Below, piece by piece: positions 7,989 through 16,995 of a stretch of DNA of 64,000 nucleotides. The position numbers and the translations under genes are program-made. Source of the stretch: Burkholderiales bacterium PBB1. Its GTDB lineage: Bacteria > Pseudomonadota > Gammaproteobacteria > Burkholderiales > Burkholderiaceae_C. Where the stretch lies: positions 1 to 64,000 of the forward strand of contig NKIN01000007.1 of NCBI GenBank assembly GCA_002255905.1, read 5' to 3'. How positions within the stretch are numbered: position 1 is the first letter of the stretch; each line of letters opens with the position of its first letter. Below the pieces are notes generated by a model. The model did not search any database. It saw only the letters and a program-made list of their open reading frames with translations, and was not told where the DNA came from.

Positions 7989-9545
7989 ATGAACCTGCTG
8001 CGCGCCGCTTCCACCGTTTCGCTGCTGACGCTCGCATCACGGATCACGGGCCTGGGGCGTGAGCTGATCGTCGCGGCGAGTTTCGGCGCCAGCGCCTACA
8101 CCGACGCGTTCAACGTGGCGTTTCGCATCCCGAATCTGCTGCGGCGTCTGTTCGCCGAGGGCGCGTTTTCTCAGGCGTTTGTGCCGATCCTGGCGGCCAC
8201 TCGCGCCACGGAGGGCGACGATGCCACACGCCGGTTGGTCGATGCCGTCGCCACGGTGCTGGCCTGGGCGTTGGCACTGACCTGCGTGGTCGGCATCGTT
8301 GCGTCGCCGCTGCTGGTGTGGCTGATGGCCTCCGGACTCGACCGGTTTGACGCCGCGGTGGTGATGACACGGGTGATGTTTCCGTACATCGGCTTCATGT
8401 CGCTGGTCGCACTGGCCGCCGGCGTTCTCCAGACATGGAAGCGATTCGCGGTACCGGCAGTCACGCCGGTGCTGCTGAACCTGGCCGTGATAGTGGCTGC
8501 ATGGCTGTTGGCCCCGTGGCTGGGGCAACGCGGAATCGAGCCGATCTACGCGCTGGCCGTTGGCGTGATGCTGGGTGGGGTGCTCCAGCTGGCGGTGCAG
8601 TGGCCGGCGCTGCGCGCCATCGACATGCGCCCCCGCATCGGGGCTTCCTGGCGGTCGTTTCGTGCCGCACTCGATCATCCGGGCGTGGGCCGCATCCTGA
8701 AGCAGATGGGCCCGGCGTTGATCGGTGTATCGGTCGCGCAACTGTCGCTGCTGATCAACACGCAGATCGCTTCGCACGTGGGGGTGGGTGCGGTGTCGTG
8801 GCTGACCTACGCCGACCGCCTGATGGAGTTTCCGACCGCGCTGCTCGGTGTGGCCCTTGGTGTCGTGCTGCTACCGCAGCTCTCGGCCGCCCAGGCCAGT
8901 GGCGACCGGGCCGCCTACTCCAACCACCTCGACTGGGGCTTGCGGTTGGTTCTGCTGCTGGCCTTGCCTTGCGCCGTGGCTCTGCTGGTGTTCCCGACGG
9001 CGATGGTGTCGGTGCTGTATCACTATGGGCAGTTCAATGACCGCGACGTGCAGCAGACGGTGCGGGCGCTGATGGGTTATGGCGTCGGGCTGATCGGGCT
9101 GATCGGCGTCAAGGTGCTGGCGCCCGGCTTCTATGCACGGCAGGACATCCGCACGCCAGTGAAGATCGCGGTGGTGGTACTGATCCTGACCCAGCTGATG
9201 AACCTGCTGTTCGTGCCGCAGCTCGGTCATGCGGGCCTCGCGCTGTCGATCGGACTGGGTGCATTGATCAACGCCGGCTGGCTGTTGTTCGGTCTGCAGC
9301 GCCAGGGCACCTATGTGCCGCAGGCAGGCTGGCTTGGCTTTGGCTTGCGTGTGCTGTGCGCGAGCGCGCTGTTGGGTGCTGCACTGGGTGTGGCGGCTGT
9401 TGGCATCGACTGGGTCGGCCTGGGCAGTCAGCGCCTGTTGCGGATAGCTTTGCTTGCCGGATGTCTGCTGGGTGTTGCGCTGCTGTACTTCGGGACCCTG
9501 CGATTGATGGGCATCCGCCTGAGGGATTTCGCCCGCCGCGGTTGA
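7989..9545 (+). CDS. murJ: Lipid II flippase MurJ
   Basis: A 518-residue polytopic inner-membrane protein of the MOP/MVF family that moves lipid II from the cytoplasmic to the periplasmic face for peptidoglycan synthesis. The N-terminus [28 protein letters not shown] followed by [22 protein letters not shown] is the MurJ/MviN signature; about 14 hydrophobic segments can be counted to the end. Arg18 and the [12 protein letters not shown] loop, important in E. coli MurJ, are present. It is monocistronic or leads into the SirB1-like gene 40 bp downstream. Confidence 0.96.
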   Translation: MNLLRAASTVSLLTLASRITGLGRELIVAASFGASAYTDAFNVAFRIPNLLRRLFAEGAFSQAFVPILAATRATEGDDATRRLVDAVATVLAWALALTCVVGIVASPLLVWLMASGLDRFDAAVVMTRVMFPYIGFMSLVALAAGVLQTWKRFAVPAVTPVLLNLAVIVAAWLLAPWLGQRGIEPIYALAVGVMLGGVLQLAVQWPALRAIDMRPRIGASWRSFRAALDHPGVGRILKQMGPALIGVSVAQLSLLINTQIASHVGVGAVSWLTYADRLMEFPTALLGVALGVVLLPQLSAAQASGDRAAYSNHLDWGLRLVLLLALPCAVALLVFPTAMVSVLYHYGQFNDRDVQQTVRALMGYGVGLIGLIGVKVLAPGFYARQDIRTPVKIAVVVLILTQLMNLLFVPQLGHAGLALSIGLGALINAGWLLFGLQRQGTYVPQAGWLGFGLRVLCASALLGAALGVAAVGIDWVGLGSQRLLRIALLAGCLLGVALLYFGTLRLMGIRLRDFARRG

Positions 9546-9585
9546 CCTCACGCTGCGCGCCGCGACGCCGCCGTACACTTCGAAA

Positions 9586-10467
9586 ATGTCCAGAAAGTTC
9601 CAGTTCGAGGCGCCTACTGCGCTCGAGTATTTCGGCGCCTTGGTGGCAGACGATGCCAGCTTGCCGCTGCTGGAAGCGGCGGCATCGATCGGTCTGGACG
9701 AGCACCCGCAGGTCGATCTTCAGGCGGTGCTCGCCGAGGTGGATGAACTGGCCGACAGGCTCAAGCGCCGCATCCCGGCCGACCTGGTTCCTCTGCAGCG
9801 GCTGCGCTGGTTGAACCGCTACTTCTTCCACGAACTCGGTTTCCGCGGCAACGTCAACAACTATTACGAACCTGGCAACAGCTATGTGCACGAGGTCCTG
9901 CGCACCCGCTGCGGCATCCCGATCACGCTGGCGATCCTGTACGTTGAACTGGCCACGCAGATCGGGCTGCGAGCCCACGGTGTGTCGTTTCCGGGGCATT
10001 TTCTGGTCAAGGTCAGCAAGCTGACCGGACACGGCAACGGCGAAGTGGTGATCGATCCGTTCTCGGGCAAGTCGCTGTCTCGAGAAGAGCTTGACGAACG
10101 TCTCGGCCCGTACAAGATCAGCCAGGGGCTGGTCGGCGATTTCGACGCGCCTTTGGGTCTGTTCCTGCAAACGGCCCAGCCGCGCGAGGTGCTGGCCAGG
10201 ATGCTGCGCAACCTGAAGGAGATCCACAGCACCGCCGAAGACTGGCTGCGCCTGATGCCGGTGCTGGATCGTCTGGTGGTGCTGCTGCCGCATGCCCACG
10301 AGGAGCGGCGCGATCGGGGGCGTGCCTGGGCCCAGCTCGGGCAGGCAAGCAAAGCCGCTGACGATTTCGAAGCCTACCTGCGTGACCGTCCGGATGCCGA
10401 CGACAGTCATGCGATGGCCGAGCAGTTGGCCCGCTTGCGCCGGGGCGAACGCCCGAGGCTGCATTGA
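9586..10467 (+). CDS. SirB1-family (transglutaminase-like) protein
   Basis: A 293-residue cytosolic protein. The core LRWLNRYFFHELGFRGNVNNYY, then RTRCGIPITLAILYVELA, then HGVSFPGHFLVKV matches the SirB1/UPF0162 family, which has a transglutaminase-like fold: Cys in TRCGIPI, His in FPGHFLV and an Asp in VIDPFSG form the likely triad. The C-terminal 90 residues are helical and TPR-like (RDRGRAWAQLGQASKAADDFEAYLRDRPDA). Molecular function is unsettled for the family. It sits between murJ and hda; a 61-bp gap to hda suggests possible co-transcription. Confidence 0.85.
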   Translation: MSRKFQFEAPTALEYFGALVADDASLPLLEAAASIGLDEHPQVDLQAVLAEVDELADRLKRRIPADLVPLQRLRWLNRYFFHELGFRGNVNNYYEPGNSYVHEVLRTRCGIPITLAILYVELATQIGLRAHGVSFPGHFLVKVSKLTGHGNGEVVIDPFSGKSLSREELDERLGPYKISQGLVGDFDAPLGLFLQTAQPREVLARMLRNLKEIHSTAEDWLRLMPVLDRLVVLLPHAHEERRDRGRAWAQLGQASKAADDFEAYLRDRPDADDSHAMAEQLARLRRGERPRLH

Positions 10468-10528
10468 CGTCACCGCCTTTGTCGGGCCTGCAGCGCGCAT
10501 CGCAGCTCACCTGTCGGCGGTTGAGGCC

Positions 10529-11239
10529 ATGAAGCAGATCCCTCTGCCGATCAGCCTCGGCAGCCAGCCGACCTTCGATTCCTTCGTCGCGGGGCCCAAC
10601 GCCATGACGCTGGCGCAGCTGCGTGCCGCTTGCGCGCCCGGCGCAGCTGCCACACCGCTGTACCTCTGGGGTGAGCAGGGCGCCGGCAAGACACACCTGC
10701 TGCGGGCACTGGCGCATGAGGTGCAGAAGCAAGGCGGTCGCGTCGGCTGGTTTGACGCTTCACAGCCTTTGCCCTGGCTGCACGACGACAGCTGGAGTCT
10801 GTTGGTGCTCGATGGATGCGAGAGCTATGGCGCGCAGCAGCAGCACGCGGCATTCGCCTTGTTTGTCGAAGCGACGGCGCAGGCGACCTTGATCGCGGCC
10901 TCGGGGCGACTGCCGCCCGTCGATCTGCCGTTGCGCGACGATCTGCGATCGCGGCTGGGCTGGGGACATGTGATGACGGTGCAGCCGTTATCGGAAGCCG
11001 AGTCACGGGCGGCGTTGCGCCGTGAGGCCGATCAGCGCGGGCTGTTCCTGTCTGACGAGGTGATCGACCATCTGCTGCATCGCTATGCCCGCGATCTGAA
11101 GCACCTGATGACACAGCTCGACCGACTCGACGAATTCGCCTTGGTCCACAAGCGCGCCTTGACCGTGCCGCTGCTGCGCCAGATGCTGGCTGAAACCGCT
11201 GCCGACGATGCCTGCAGCCGCAATGGGGTGCTGTCTTGA
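10529..11239 (+). CDS. hda: DnaA regulatory inactivator Hda
   Basis: A 236-residue DnaA-like AAA+ protein without the DnaA DNA-binding domain. The start MKQIPLPISLGSQPTFDSF carries the clamp-binding motif QxxLP-like QIPLPI that tethers Hda to the beta clamp. Walker A is GEQGAGKTHLLRA, Walker B is LLVLDG and the sensor region is DLRSRLGWGHV. It stimulates ATP hydrolysis by DnaA after initiation, which prevents re-replication. The start was chosen for the N-terminal clamp motif. It overlaps the next gene by 4 bp. Confidence 0.93.
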   Translation: MKQIPLPISLGSQPTFDSFVAGPNAMTLAQLRAACAPGAAATPLYLWGEQGAGKTHLLRALAHEVQKQGGRVGWFDASQPLPWLHDDSWSLLVLDGCESYGAQQQHAAFALFVEATAQATLIAASGRLPPVDLPLRDDLRSRLGWGHVMTVQPLSEAESRAALRREADQRGLFLSDEVIDHLLHRYARDLKHLMTQLDRLDEFALVHKRALTVPLLRQMLAETAADDACSRNGVLS

Positions 11240-11904
11240 ATCTCTGCCTGTTCGACCTCGACGACACGCTGCTGCCGCTCGACTCCGATCACGCCTGGGG
11301 CGAGTTCGTGATCTCGCTCGGCTGGGTCGACGCGACCGATTTTCGGCGCGACAACGATGCCTTCTTCGCCCAGTACCAGGCGGGCCGGCTCGACGTGCAT
11401 GCCTACATCGAGTTCGCGACCCGCCCTTTGCGCGAGCGTTCCCCTGAAGAACTGAGTGCTGCGCAAGGTCTGTTCATGCAGAGGGTGATCGAGCCCGCTT
11501 TACGCGCAAGCGCCCGCGAATTGGTGCGTCGGCACCAGGCGCAAGGGGACCAGGTAGCACTCGTCACGGCCACCAATGAGTTCGTCACTGCGCCCATCGC
11601 AGCAGCGTTCGGCATTCCCACACTGATTGCTGTGCAGCTCGAGCGCGACGCGCGCGGTAGCATCACGGGGCGCATCCGAGGCACACCGAGCTACCGGGAA
11701 GGCAAGGTCCGGCGCGTCGAAGAGTGGTTGAGCGGACTGGGCTCCTCGTGGAGCGACTGTGCGCGAATCAGCGTCTACAGCGATTCGCTGAACGATCTGC
11801 CGCTGCTTGAAAAGGCCACCGATCCGGTGGCGACGAATCCGTCGCCTGCGCTGCTTGCAGTGGCTCACCAGCGTGGCTGGCCAACGTTGAACCTGTTCAC
11901 ATGA
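11236..11904 (+). CDS. HAD-IB family phosphatase (SerB-like)
   Basis: A 222-residue HAD-superfamily hydrolase: motif I LCLFDLDDTLLPLDSDHAW, motif II Thr in VALVTATNEF, motif III region REGKVRRVEEWL and motif IV YSDSLNDLPLL. The helical cap after motif I places it in the IB (phosphoserine phosphatase-like) subgroup; the true substrate is unknown. The start is a TTG overlapping the hda stop codon (TTGA), and its own stop overlaps the pcnB start (ATGA), so hda, this gene and pcnB are translationally coupled. Confidence 0.88.
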   Translation: MNLCLFDLDDTLLPLDSDHAWGEFVISLGWVDATDFRRDNDAFFAQYQAGRLDVHAYIEFATRPLRERSPEELSAAQGLFMQRVIEPALRASARELVRRHQAQGDQVALVTATNEFVTAPIAAAFGIPTLIAVQLERDARGSITGRIRGTPSYREGKVRRVEEWLSGLGSSWSDCARISVYSDSLNDLPLLEKATDPVATNPSPALLAVAHQRGWPTLNLFT

Positions 11905-13463
11905 TCAAGAAGTTTTTCGACAAGCTGCTGGGCAAGCCAGCCAAGAAAGCCAGCGCGGGATCACTGCTGGGCAAGCGTGTCGAGGTGCCGAAGAGCGAGC
12001 ATCAGATCGATCCGTCTCTGGTCGATGAACGTGCTGCCAAGGTGGTACAGACGCTGGTCGATGCCGGGCACGAGGCCTACATCGTGGGCGGCGCGGTGCG
12101 CGACCTGCTGCTCGGGCTGGGTCCGAAGGACTTTGACGTGGCGACCGACGCGACGCCCGAGCAGGTCAAGGCATTGTTCCGCCGCGCCTTCATCATCGGC
12201 CGGCGATTTCGCATCGTGCATGTGGTGTTCGGCCGCGGCCGACAGGACCGTGGCCTGAGCGAGGTCATCGAAGTCTCGACCTTCCGTGCGCTGATGGACG
12301 CGGCCGCTGCCGAGCAGGTGGTCGGCAACGAGAAGACATTGAAGGCCGAAGGCCGTCATGCCACGGGCCCCAGCCATGTGGTCGATGCCGATGGCCGCGT
12401 GCTGCGTGACAACGTCTGGGGCCCGCAGATCGAAGACGCCGCGCGGCGCGACTTCACCGTCAACGCGATGTACTACGACCCGGTGCGCGAGTTGGTGGTC
12501 GATTACCACGGGGGCCTCAAGGACGCGAAGAAAAAGCTGCTGCGGATGATCGGAGACCCCGAGACGCGCTACCGCGAAGACCCGGTGCGCATCATCCGCG
12601 CGGTGCGGTTTGCGGCAAAACTGGGATTCGAGATCGAGCCGAAGACGCGCGCGCCGATCCAGGCCATGTCGGCGCTGCTGGAGAACGTGCCGCCGTCGCG
12701 GCTGTTCGACGAGATGATCAAGCTGCTGCAGACCGGCCACGCGCTGGCGAGTCTCGCCGAATTGCGCAAGCAGGGGCTGCCAGCGGGCACTTTCCCGGTA
12801 CTCGACACGCTGCTCGACGACAGCCGCGGTAGCGCGGCGCATCGTGAGTTCGTGCGGCTGGCCCTGGCCGACACCGACCGCCGCGTGGGTGAAGGCAAGC
12901 CGGTGGCGCCGAGCTTCATGCTCGCTTGCCTGCTGTGGCATGACGTCCAGCTGAAGTGGGATCAACTGAAGGCGCGCGGCGAGCCTGCGTTTGCCGCCCT
13001 GCAGCAGGCCGTGGAAGCCATCTTCGATGCACGCATCGGCGACATCTCTGGACGGGGCAAGCTCGGCGGCGACATGCGCGAGATCTGGCTGATGCAGCCG
13101 CGCTTCGAGCGCCGTGTGGGCAATTCACCTTTCACTCTGGTCGAGCAGCCGCGCTTCCGCGCGGGCTTCGATTTCTTGCGCCTGCGCGCCGATCTGGGCG
13201 AAGCCTCGGATGAACTGGCGCGCTGGTGGGAGGCGTTCTCGCTGGCTGACGAAGACGAGCGTCGGCGCCTGATCGAATCGGTGCGGGGTCGTGATGCCCG
13301 GCACGATGGCAAGCGTCAGCCCAAGCCGGTGCAGGTCATGGAAGCCGACGACGAGTCGATGCCCACCTCCGAGCCAGCCAAGAAGCGCCGTCGCCGCCGT
13401 CGCAAACCCGCCGAGGCGGGCGCTGCCGTGAACCCAGAAGGCGGCGAGTCCGGCGGGATGTGA
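11901..13463 (+). CDS. pcnB: Poly(A) polymerase I
   Basis: A 520-residue nucleotidyltransferase that adds 3' poly(A) tails to RNA and so promotes decay. The catalytic head is YIVGGAVRDLLLGLGPKDFDVATDATPEQ; RRDFTVNAMYYDP, DPETRYREDPVRIIRAVRFAAKLGFEIEP and PPSRLFDEM follow as in the CCA/poly(A) polymerase class II family. The extra N-terminal 40 residues and the basic C-terminal tail (AKKRRRRRRKP) mark a PcnB rather than a CCA-adding enzyme. It overlaps folK by 4 bp (GTGA), a very common betaproteobacterial arrangement. Confidence 0.95.
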   Translation: MIKKFFDKLLGKPAKKASAGSLLGKRVEVPKSEHQIDPSLVDERAAKVVQTLVDAGHEAYIVGGAVRDLLLGLGPKDFDVATDATPEQVKALFRRAFIIGRRFRIVHVVFGRGRQDRGLSEVIEVSTFRALMDAAAAEQVVGNEKTLKAEGRHATGPSHVVDADGRVLRDNVWGPQIEDAARRDFTVNAMYYDPVRELVVDYHGGLKDAKKKLLRMIGDPETRYREDPVRIIRAVRFAAKLGFEIEPKTRAPIQAMSALLENVPPSRLFDEMIKLLQTGHALASLAELRKQGLPAGTFPVLDTLLDDSRGSAAHREFVRLALADTDRRVGEGKPVAPSFMLACLLWHDVQLKWDQLKARGEPAFAALQQAVEAIFDARIGDISGRGKLGGDMREIWLMQPRFERRVGNSPFTLVEQPRFRAGFDFLRLRADLGEASDELARWWEAFSLADEDERRRLIESVRGRDARHDGKRQPKPVQVMEADDESMPTSEPAKKRRRRRRKPAEAGAAVNPEGGESGGM

Positions 13464-13942
13464 GTGAAGTGTCAGCCTGCGTTGGTCTGGGCGCCAACCT
13501 GGGCGATACGCGGGCGGTGTTGGCAGCGGCGTACTGCAGCTTGCAGCAGTTGCCGAGCACGCGGCATCACCGTTGTTCACCGTGGTTCATCAGCGCGCCG
13601 GTCGATTCCAGCGGCCCGGACTACCTGAACGCGGTGGCCTGTTTCGACACCTCCTTGTCACCGCACGCCTTGCTCGAGGCGCTGCAAGGCATCGAGCGCA
13701 GCCACGGGCGCGAACGACCGTACCGAAACGCGCCACGCACGCTCGACCTGGATCTGCTGCTTTACGGCGATCAGCAGATCGAGTCGGCAACGCTCACCGT
13801 GCCACACCCTCGGATGCACGAGCGAGCCTTCGTGCTGCTGCCACTGGCCACCTTGCTGCCAGGGGCGGTGATACCCGGCCGTGGTCCCGTCAGTACGCTG
13901 ATGTCGTCGGTGGCGGGGCAGTCGGTGTGGCCGGCTGACTGA
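13460..13942 (+). CDS. folK: 6-hydroxymethyl-dihydropterin pyrophosphokinase (HPPK)
   Basis: A 160-residue enzyme that transfers pyrophosphate from ATP to 6-hydroxymethyl-7,8-dihydropterin in folate synthesis. SACVGLGANLGDTR at the start, the central RPYRNAPRTLDLDLLLYGD with the two Mg-binding Asp residues, and HPRMHERAFVLLPL near the end are all canonical. It starts at GTG 13460 within the pcnB stop. Its 3' end overlaps the convergent TM2-like gene by 53 bp. Confidence 0.95.
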   Translation: MSEVSACVGLGANLGDTRAVLAAAYCSLQQLPSTRHHRCSPWFISAPVDSSGPDYLNAVACFDTSLSPHALLEALQGIERSHGRERPYRNAPRTLDLDLLLYGDQQIESATLTVPHPRMHERAFVLLPLATLLPGAVIPGRGPVSTLMSSVAGQSVWPAD

Positions 13943-14399
13943 CGGATGGCGTGTTGGTCTCGGCCTGGTATTCGAAGTAGCGTTGGGCGGCGAACGCGAT
14001 GGTGGCCATCATCACCCCGGCGCCGACCAGCAAGGCCAGCATCGCACCGAGTACAGCGGCCCAGCCACTCCGAGAACCTGCGCGGCCGACGTTGAAGCGG
14101 GCGTTCCATTTGTCGTCGCTGGTCAGGCCGTAGACGATGGCGCACAGCATCGAGGCCGCAATCGTGCAGCCGATGAACGGGATCAGCACCCATGCCAGCT
14201 GGTCGTCCTGACCCAGTGATCGCGCCCGCAGTACGCCGTACAGGCCGATCAACGTGGGCAGTGGATGCAGCCAGCCGGGCAGGTCGCGAAACCCGTGCAG
14301 GTAAAAACGATGCAGACCCAGGGGGCCAGCGACGATGGCAATCCAGGTGGCGAGGGTCTTCGATTTGGCGCCAGACACGGTCGGTTCGATGATCGTCAC
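13890..14399 (-). CDS. Small multi-pass membrane protein, TM2-like
   Basis: A 169-residue protein with an opening KTLATWIAIVAGPLGLHRFYLHGF, in which a hydrophobic segment plus GxHRFYLxG resembles the TM2 domain, followed by membrane segments at LAWVLIPFIGCTIAASMLCAIVYGL and AVLGAMLALLVGAGVMMATIAFAA. The tail is Thr/Pro/Ala rich. Function is unknown. The start is GTG 14399; no nearby ATG exists. The 3' end overlaps folK tail-to-tail by 53 bp, and the C-terminal low-complexity tail is the part encoded in the overlap. Confidence 0.7.
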   Translation of the reverse strand: MTIIEPTVSGAKSKTLATWIAIVAGPLGLHRFYLHGFRDLPGWLHPLPTLIGLYGVLRARSLGQDDQLAWVLIPFIGCTIAASMLCAIVYGLTSDDKWNARFNVGRAGSRSGWAAVLGAMLALLVGAGVMMATIAFAAQRYFEYQAETNTPSVSQPATPTAPPPTTSAY

Positions 14400-14486
14400 T
14401 CTTTGAAGGGAGGGTGTGGATTCTGCTCTCGCACTGCGATGTCCTCGTGTGGGCGAGTGCGGATCAGTCAGGGCGTCGTCGCGGAG

Positions 14487-14525
14487 TTGCCAACGGCTGG
14501 CCGCTCCCGCTTAGAATCGAGGGCT
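14487..14525 (+). promoter_or_regulatory. Putative promoter of rpsP-rimM-trmD-rplS
   Basis: TTGCCA (14487-14492) and TAGAAT (14512-14517) are separated by 19 bp, or 18 if TTAGAA is used, and are followed by CGAGGGCT. This -10 plus discriminator matches the rpsT and rpmB promoters at 11 of 14 positions. It leaves a leader of about 160 nt before rpsP. The rest of the 287-bp gap after the TM2-like gene shows no reading frame I can support. Confidence 0.5.
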
Positions 14526-14686
14526 CACGTGACGGCTGGTGGGTTCTGGGCACTTTGGTGCGCTGGGGCCTGTCGGCGTATCTACGGCACTGATCTTTGT
14601 CGTGGCCCAGTGGCTGCGGCTTCATGTTCTGCGCGACCGGAGTGTCTCCCGGATGCGGCGGGCAACCCATCATTCAAGGAAATACC

Positions 14687-14938
14687 ATGGTTGTGATTCG
14701 ACTCGCTCGCGGCGGCGCCAAGAAGCGCCCGTTCTTCAACATCGTCGTCACCGATTCGCGCATCCGCCGTGACGGCCGCTTCATCGAACGCGTCGGGTTC
14801 TACAACCCGGTCGCCTCCGGTGGCGAGCAGCCGCTGCGCGTCGCTTTCGACCGCATCGATTACTGGGCTGGCAATGGCGCGCAGTTGTCGCCGACGGTGG
14901 CACGTCTGGTCGAGCAGGCCAAGGCTGCTGCGGCCTGA
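14687..14938 (+). CDS. rpsP: 30S ribosomal protein S16
   Basis: The 83-residue product [20 protein letters not shown], then [20 protein letters not shown] and [17 protein letters not shown] is a textbook S16. AAGGAAATACC just upstream of ATG gives a good ribosome-binding site. It is the first gene of the rpsP-rimM-trmD-rplS operon, which couples two ribosomal proteins to a 30S maturation factor and a tRNA methyltransferase. Confidence 0.97.
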   Translation: MVVIRLARGGAKKRPFFNIVVTDSRIRRDGRFIERVGFYNPVASGGEQPLRVAFDRIDYWAGNGAQLSPTVARLVEQAKAAAA

Positions 14939-14991
14939 GTCTGAATTGATCGTCGGCGTCGCCTTGCTGTCTGGCACGCCGGGAGCAGCCC

Positions 14992-15576
14992 ATGGCTGAT
15001 CCCGGTGCCGATGCGGCACCCTGGCCCGACGATGCGATCGAGGTGGGCATCATCATCGATGCCTGGGGTGTCAAGGGCTGGTTCAAGGTCAAGCCGTTCT
15101 CCGCAGATCCGCAGGCTCTGTTTTCCTCGAAGCGCTGGTTGTTGAAACCGCCAGAAGCCACCGGCCCGAAAGCGGTGGTCAATTCCGCCCCCTTGCCCCC
15201 GCTGCTGAAGATCATGGCCGCCAAGGACCATGGCGATCTGGTGGTCGCCCAGGCCCATGATGTCGTAGATCGGCCTGGCGCCGAGGCCTTGCGCGGCGCA
15301 CGCGTGTTTGTGCCGCGCAGCAGTTTCCCGACAGCCTCCCCTGACGAGTACTACTGGGTCGATCTGGTGGGCTTGGCGGTGGTCAATCGCCAGGGCGAGC
15401 ATCTGGGTGAGGTGGTGGGTCTGATCGACACCGGCCCACACAGCGTACTGCGGGTTGCCGCCGCCGGCGTGACCGCCGAAGCCGATCAGCGTCTGATCCC
15501 CTTCGTCGCTGCCTTCGTCGATGCCGTCAGTCTGCCCGAGCGACGCATCACCGTCGACTGGGGTCTGGATTACTGA
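14992..15576 (+). CDS. rimM: 16S rRNA processing protein RimM
   Basis: A 194-residue 30S maturation factor that binds S19 and helps fold the 30S head. The N-terminal RimM beta-barrel starts at AIEVGIIIDAWGVKGWFKVKPFS, and the C-terminal PRC-barrel contains DEYYWVDLVGLAVVNRQGEHLGEVV and RLIPFVAAFVDAVSL. It has a longer than usual linker around residues 50-85. Fifty-three bp follow rpsP and 19 bp precede trmD. Confidence 0.95.
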   Translation: MADPGADAAPWPDDAIEVGIIIDAWGVKGWFKVKPFSADPQALFSSKRWLLKPPEATGPKAVVNSAPLPPLLKIMAAKDHGDLVVAQAHDVVDRPGAEALRGARVFVPRSSFPTASPDEYYWVDLVGLAVVNRQGEHLGEVVGLIDTGPHSVLRVAAAGVTAEADQRLIPFVAAFVDAVSLPERRITVDWGLDY

Positions 15577-15595
15577 CCGTCGTGCAGATGCTCCC

Positions 15596-16381
15596 ATGCG
15601 CTTCGATGTCATCACACTGTTTCCCGAACTGTTCGAGCCGCACCTGACGCACGGCATCACGCGGCGCGCCTACGAATCGGCTCAGGTGGACGTCCGGCTG
15701 TGGGCGCTGCGCGACTTCGCCGATGGCCAATACCGCCGCGTCGATGATCGGCCCTACGGCGGCGGCCCCGGCATGGTGCTGCTGGCCGAACCGCTGGAGC
15801 GGGCCCTGGCAGCGGTGCGCGCCGGACGCGATGTCGACACAGCCCACTCAGAGGGGGCCATTTCGGCCAAGGTGCCGGTGATTCATTTCACCCCCACCGG
15901 CCGACGCATCGATCAGGCCCTGGTGCGTGAGATGGCTGCCGGGCCGGGAGCGGTGTTTCTCTGTGGTCGTTATGAGGGCATCGACCAGCGCGTGCTCGAC
16001 CGCCACGTCGATGTCGAGTTGAGCCTGGGTGATTTCGTGCTGTCTGGCGGTGAACTGCCCGCGCTGGCGCTGCTCGACGCCGTGGCGCGACTGCAGGACG
16101 GGGTGCTCGGTGACGCGCAATCCCATCAGCAGGACAGTTTTTCCGACGGTCTGCTCGAAGGCCCGCACTACAGCCGCCCCGAACTGTTGGCAACAGACGA
16201 CGGTCCGCTCTCGATTCCGCCAGTGCTGCTGTCGGGCCATCATGGTCGCATTGCGCGCTGGCGCCGGGAGCAGTCTCTGGCCCTGACGGCCCGCCGCCGG
16301 CCCGATCTGATCGCGGTGGCGCGGGCGGCTCAGCGGCTGAGCGCCGAAGACGAGCAATTTCTGGCCACTCTCGAGGTATAG
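15596..16381 (+). CDS. trmD: tRNA (guanine-37-N1)-methyltransferase
   Basis: A 261-residue SPOUT methyltransferase that makes m1G37 and prevents frameshifting. MRFDVITLFPELFEPHLTHG, the loop VDDRPYGGGPGMV, the knot elements FLCGRYEGIDQRV and LSLGDFVLSGGELPAL, and the catalytic Asp loop DSFSDGLLEGPHYSRP are all present. I start at ATG 15596, with the conserved MRFDVITLFPE. Its last codons may contain the -10 of a secondary rplS promoter. Confidence 0.97.
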   Translation: MRFDVITLFPELFEPHLTHGITRRAYESAQVDVRLWALRDFADGQYRRVDDRPYGGGPGMVLLAEPLERALAAVRAGRDVDTAHSEGAISAKVPVIHFTPTGRRIDQALVREMAAGPGAVFLCGRYEGIDQRVLDRHVDVELSLGDFVLSGGELPALALLDAVARLQDGVLGDAQSHQQDSFSDGLLEGPHYSRPELLATDDGPLSIPPVLLSGHHGRIARWRREQSLALTARRRPDLIAVARAAQRLSAEDEQFLATLEV

Positions 16382-16390
16382 TAGAAGGCT
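16377..16390 (+). promoter_or_regulatory. Possible internal promoter ahead of rplS
   Basis: TATAGT (16377-16382), overlapping the trmD stop codon, is followed by AGAAGGCT, which recalls the -10 plus GGGCT discriminator seen at rpsT, rpmB and rpsP. No convincing -35 is visible. It would give rplS about 100 nt of leader. Confidence 0.3.
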
Positions 16391-16490
16391 TTTCTGATCC
16401 TCTGCCACGTCCGGCCGCGCGTTGTCCCTTCGCGTTGCAGGTCCGGAACAATTCCTCCACACAACGTGGGCAAGATCACACGGAGAAACC

Positions 16491-16844
16491 ATGGACCTGA
16501 TCCAAACCCTCGAGCAAGAGGAAATCGCCCGTCTGAACAAGACCATCCCGGCGTTCGCGCCTGGTGACACGGTCATCGTCAACGTGAACGTCGTCGAAGG
16601 CACCCGCAAGCGCGTGCAGGCGTACGAAGGTGTCGTGATTGCCAAACGCAATCGCGGTCTGAATTCCAGCTTCATCGCCCGAAAGATCTCGAGCGGCGAG
16701 GGTGTCGAGCGCACTTTCCAGCTGTACAGCCCGCTGATCGCCTCGATCGAGGTCAAGCGCCGCGGTGATGTCCGCCGCGCCAAGCTGTACTACCTGCGCC
16801 AGCGCTCTGGCAAGTCCGCGCGTATCAAGGAAAAATTGGCCTGA
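16491..16844 (+). CDS. rplS: 50S ribosomal protein L19
   Basis: The 117-residue product starts [20 protein letters not shown] and contains [40 protein letters not shown] and [27 protein letters not shown], which identify L19 at the 30S-50S interface. CGGAG six bases ahead of ATG is the ribosome-binding site. It is the last gene of the operon; the terminator at 16954-16978 follows about 110 bp later, after a second GC hairpin at 16856-16874. Confidence 0.97.
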   Translation: MDLIQTLEQEEIARLNKTIPAFAPGDTVIVNVNVVEGTRKRVQAYEGVVIAKRNRGLNSSFIARKISSGEGVERTFQLYSPLIASIEVKRRGDVRRAKLYYLRQRSGKSARIKEKLA

Positions 16845-16855
16845 CCACCGGTCAG

Positions 16856-16874
16856 CCTTGCGCGCAGCGCAAGG
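16856..16874 (+). repeat. GC hairpin 12 bp after rplS
   Basis: CCTTGCGC GCA GCGCAAGG is a perfect 8-bp stem with a 3-nt loop immediately after the rplS stop codon. No T tract follows, so it is more likely a 3'-end stabiliser or processing barrier than a terminator. Confidence 0.5.
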
Positions 16875-16953
16875 TCGCGCGGTAGCGCACTGCCAATTTT
16901 CGACGCGCCCTGGCGCAGCCTTCCGCGTCAGAAGCTGGCTAAGGGCTGAACCG

Positions 16954-16978
16954 AAGCCGCCTTTCAAGGCGGCTTTTT
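16954..16978 (+). terminator. Rho-independent terminator of the rpsP-rplS operon
   Basis: AAGCCGCC TTTCAA GGCGGCTT followed by TTTT is a compact 8-bp stem with a 6-nt loop and a T tail, 18 bp ahead of the next gene's start. Confidence 0.85.
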
Positions 16979-16995
16979 CAATTCCGAGGATCTCG

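Noticed and set aside
9268-10500. A 410-codon minus-strand frame opposite the SirB1-like gene
   Set aside because: No domain, His/Gln/Arg-rich shadow composition, and it spans two well-supported plus-strand genes.
16856-16874. Terminator directly after rplS
   Set aside because: Stem is perfect but no T tract follows; the real terminator with TTTT is at 16954-16978. Kept only as a hairpin.
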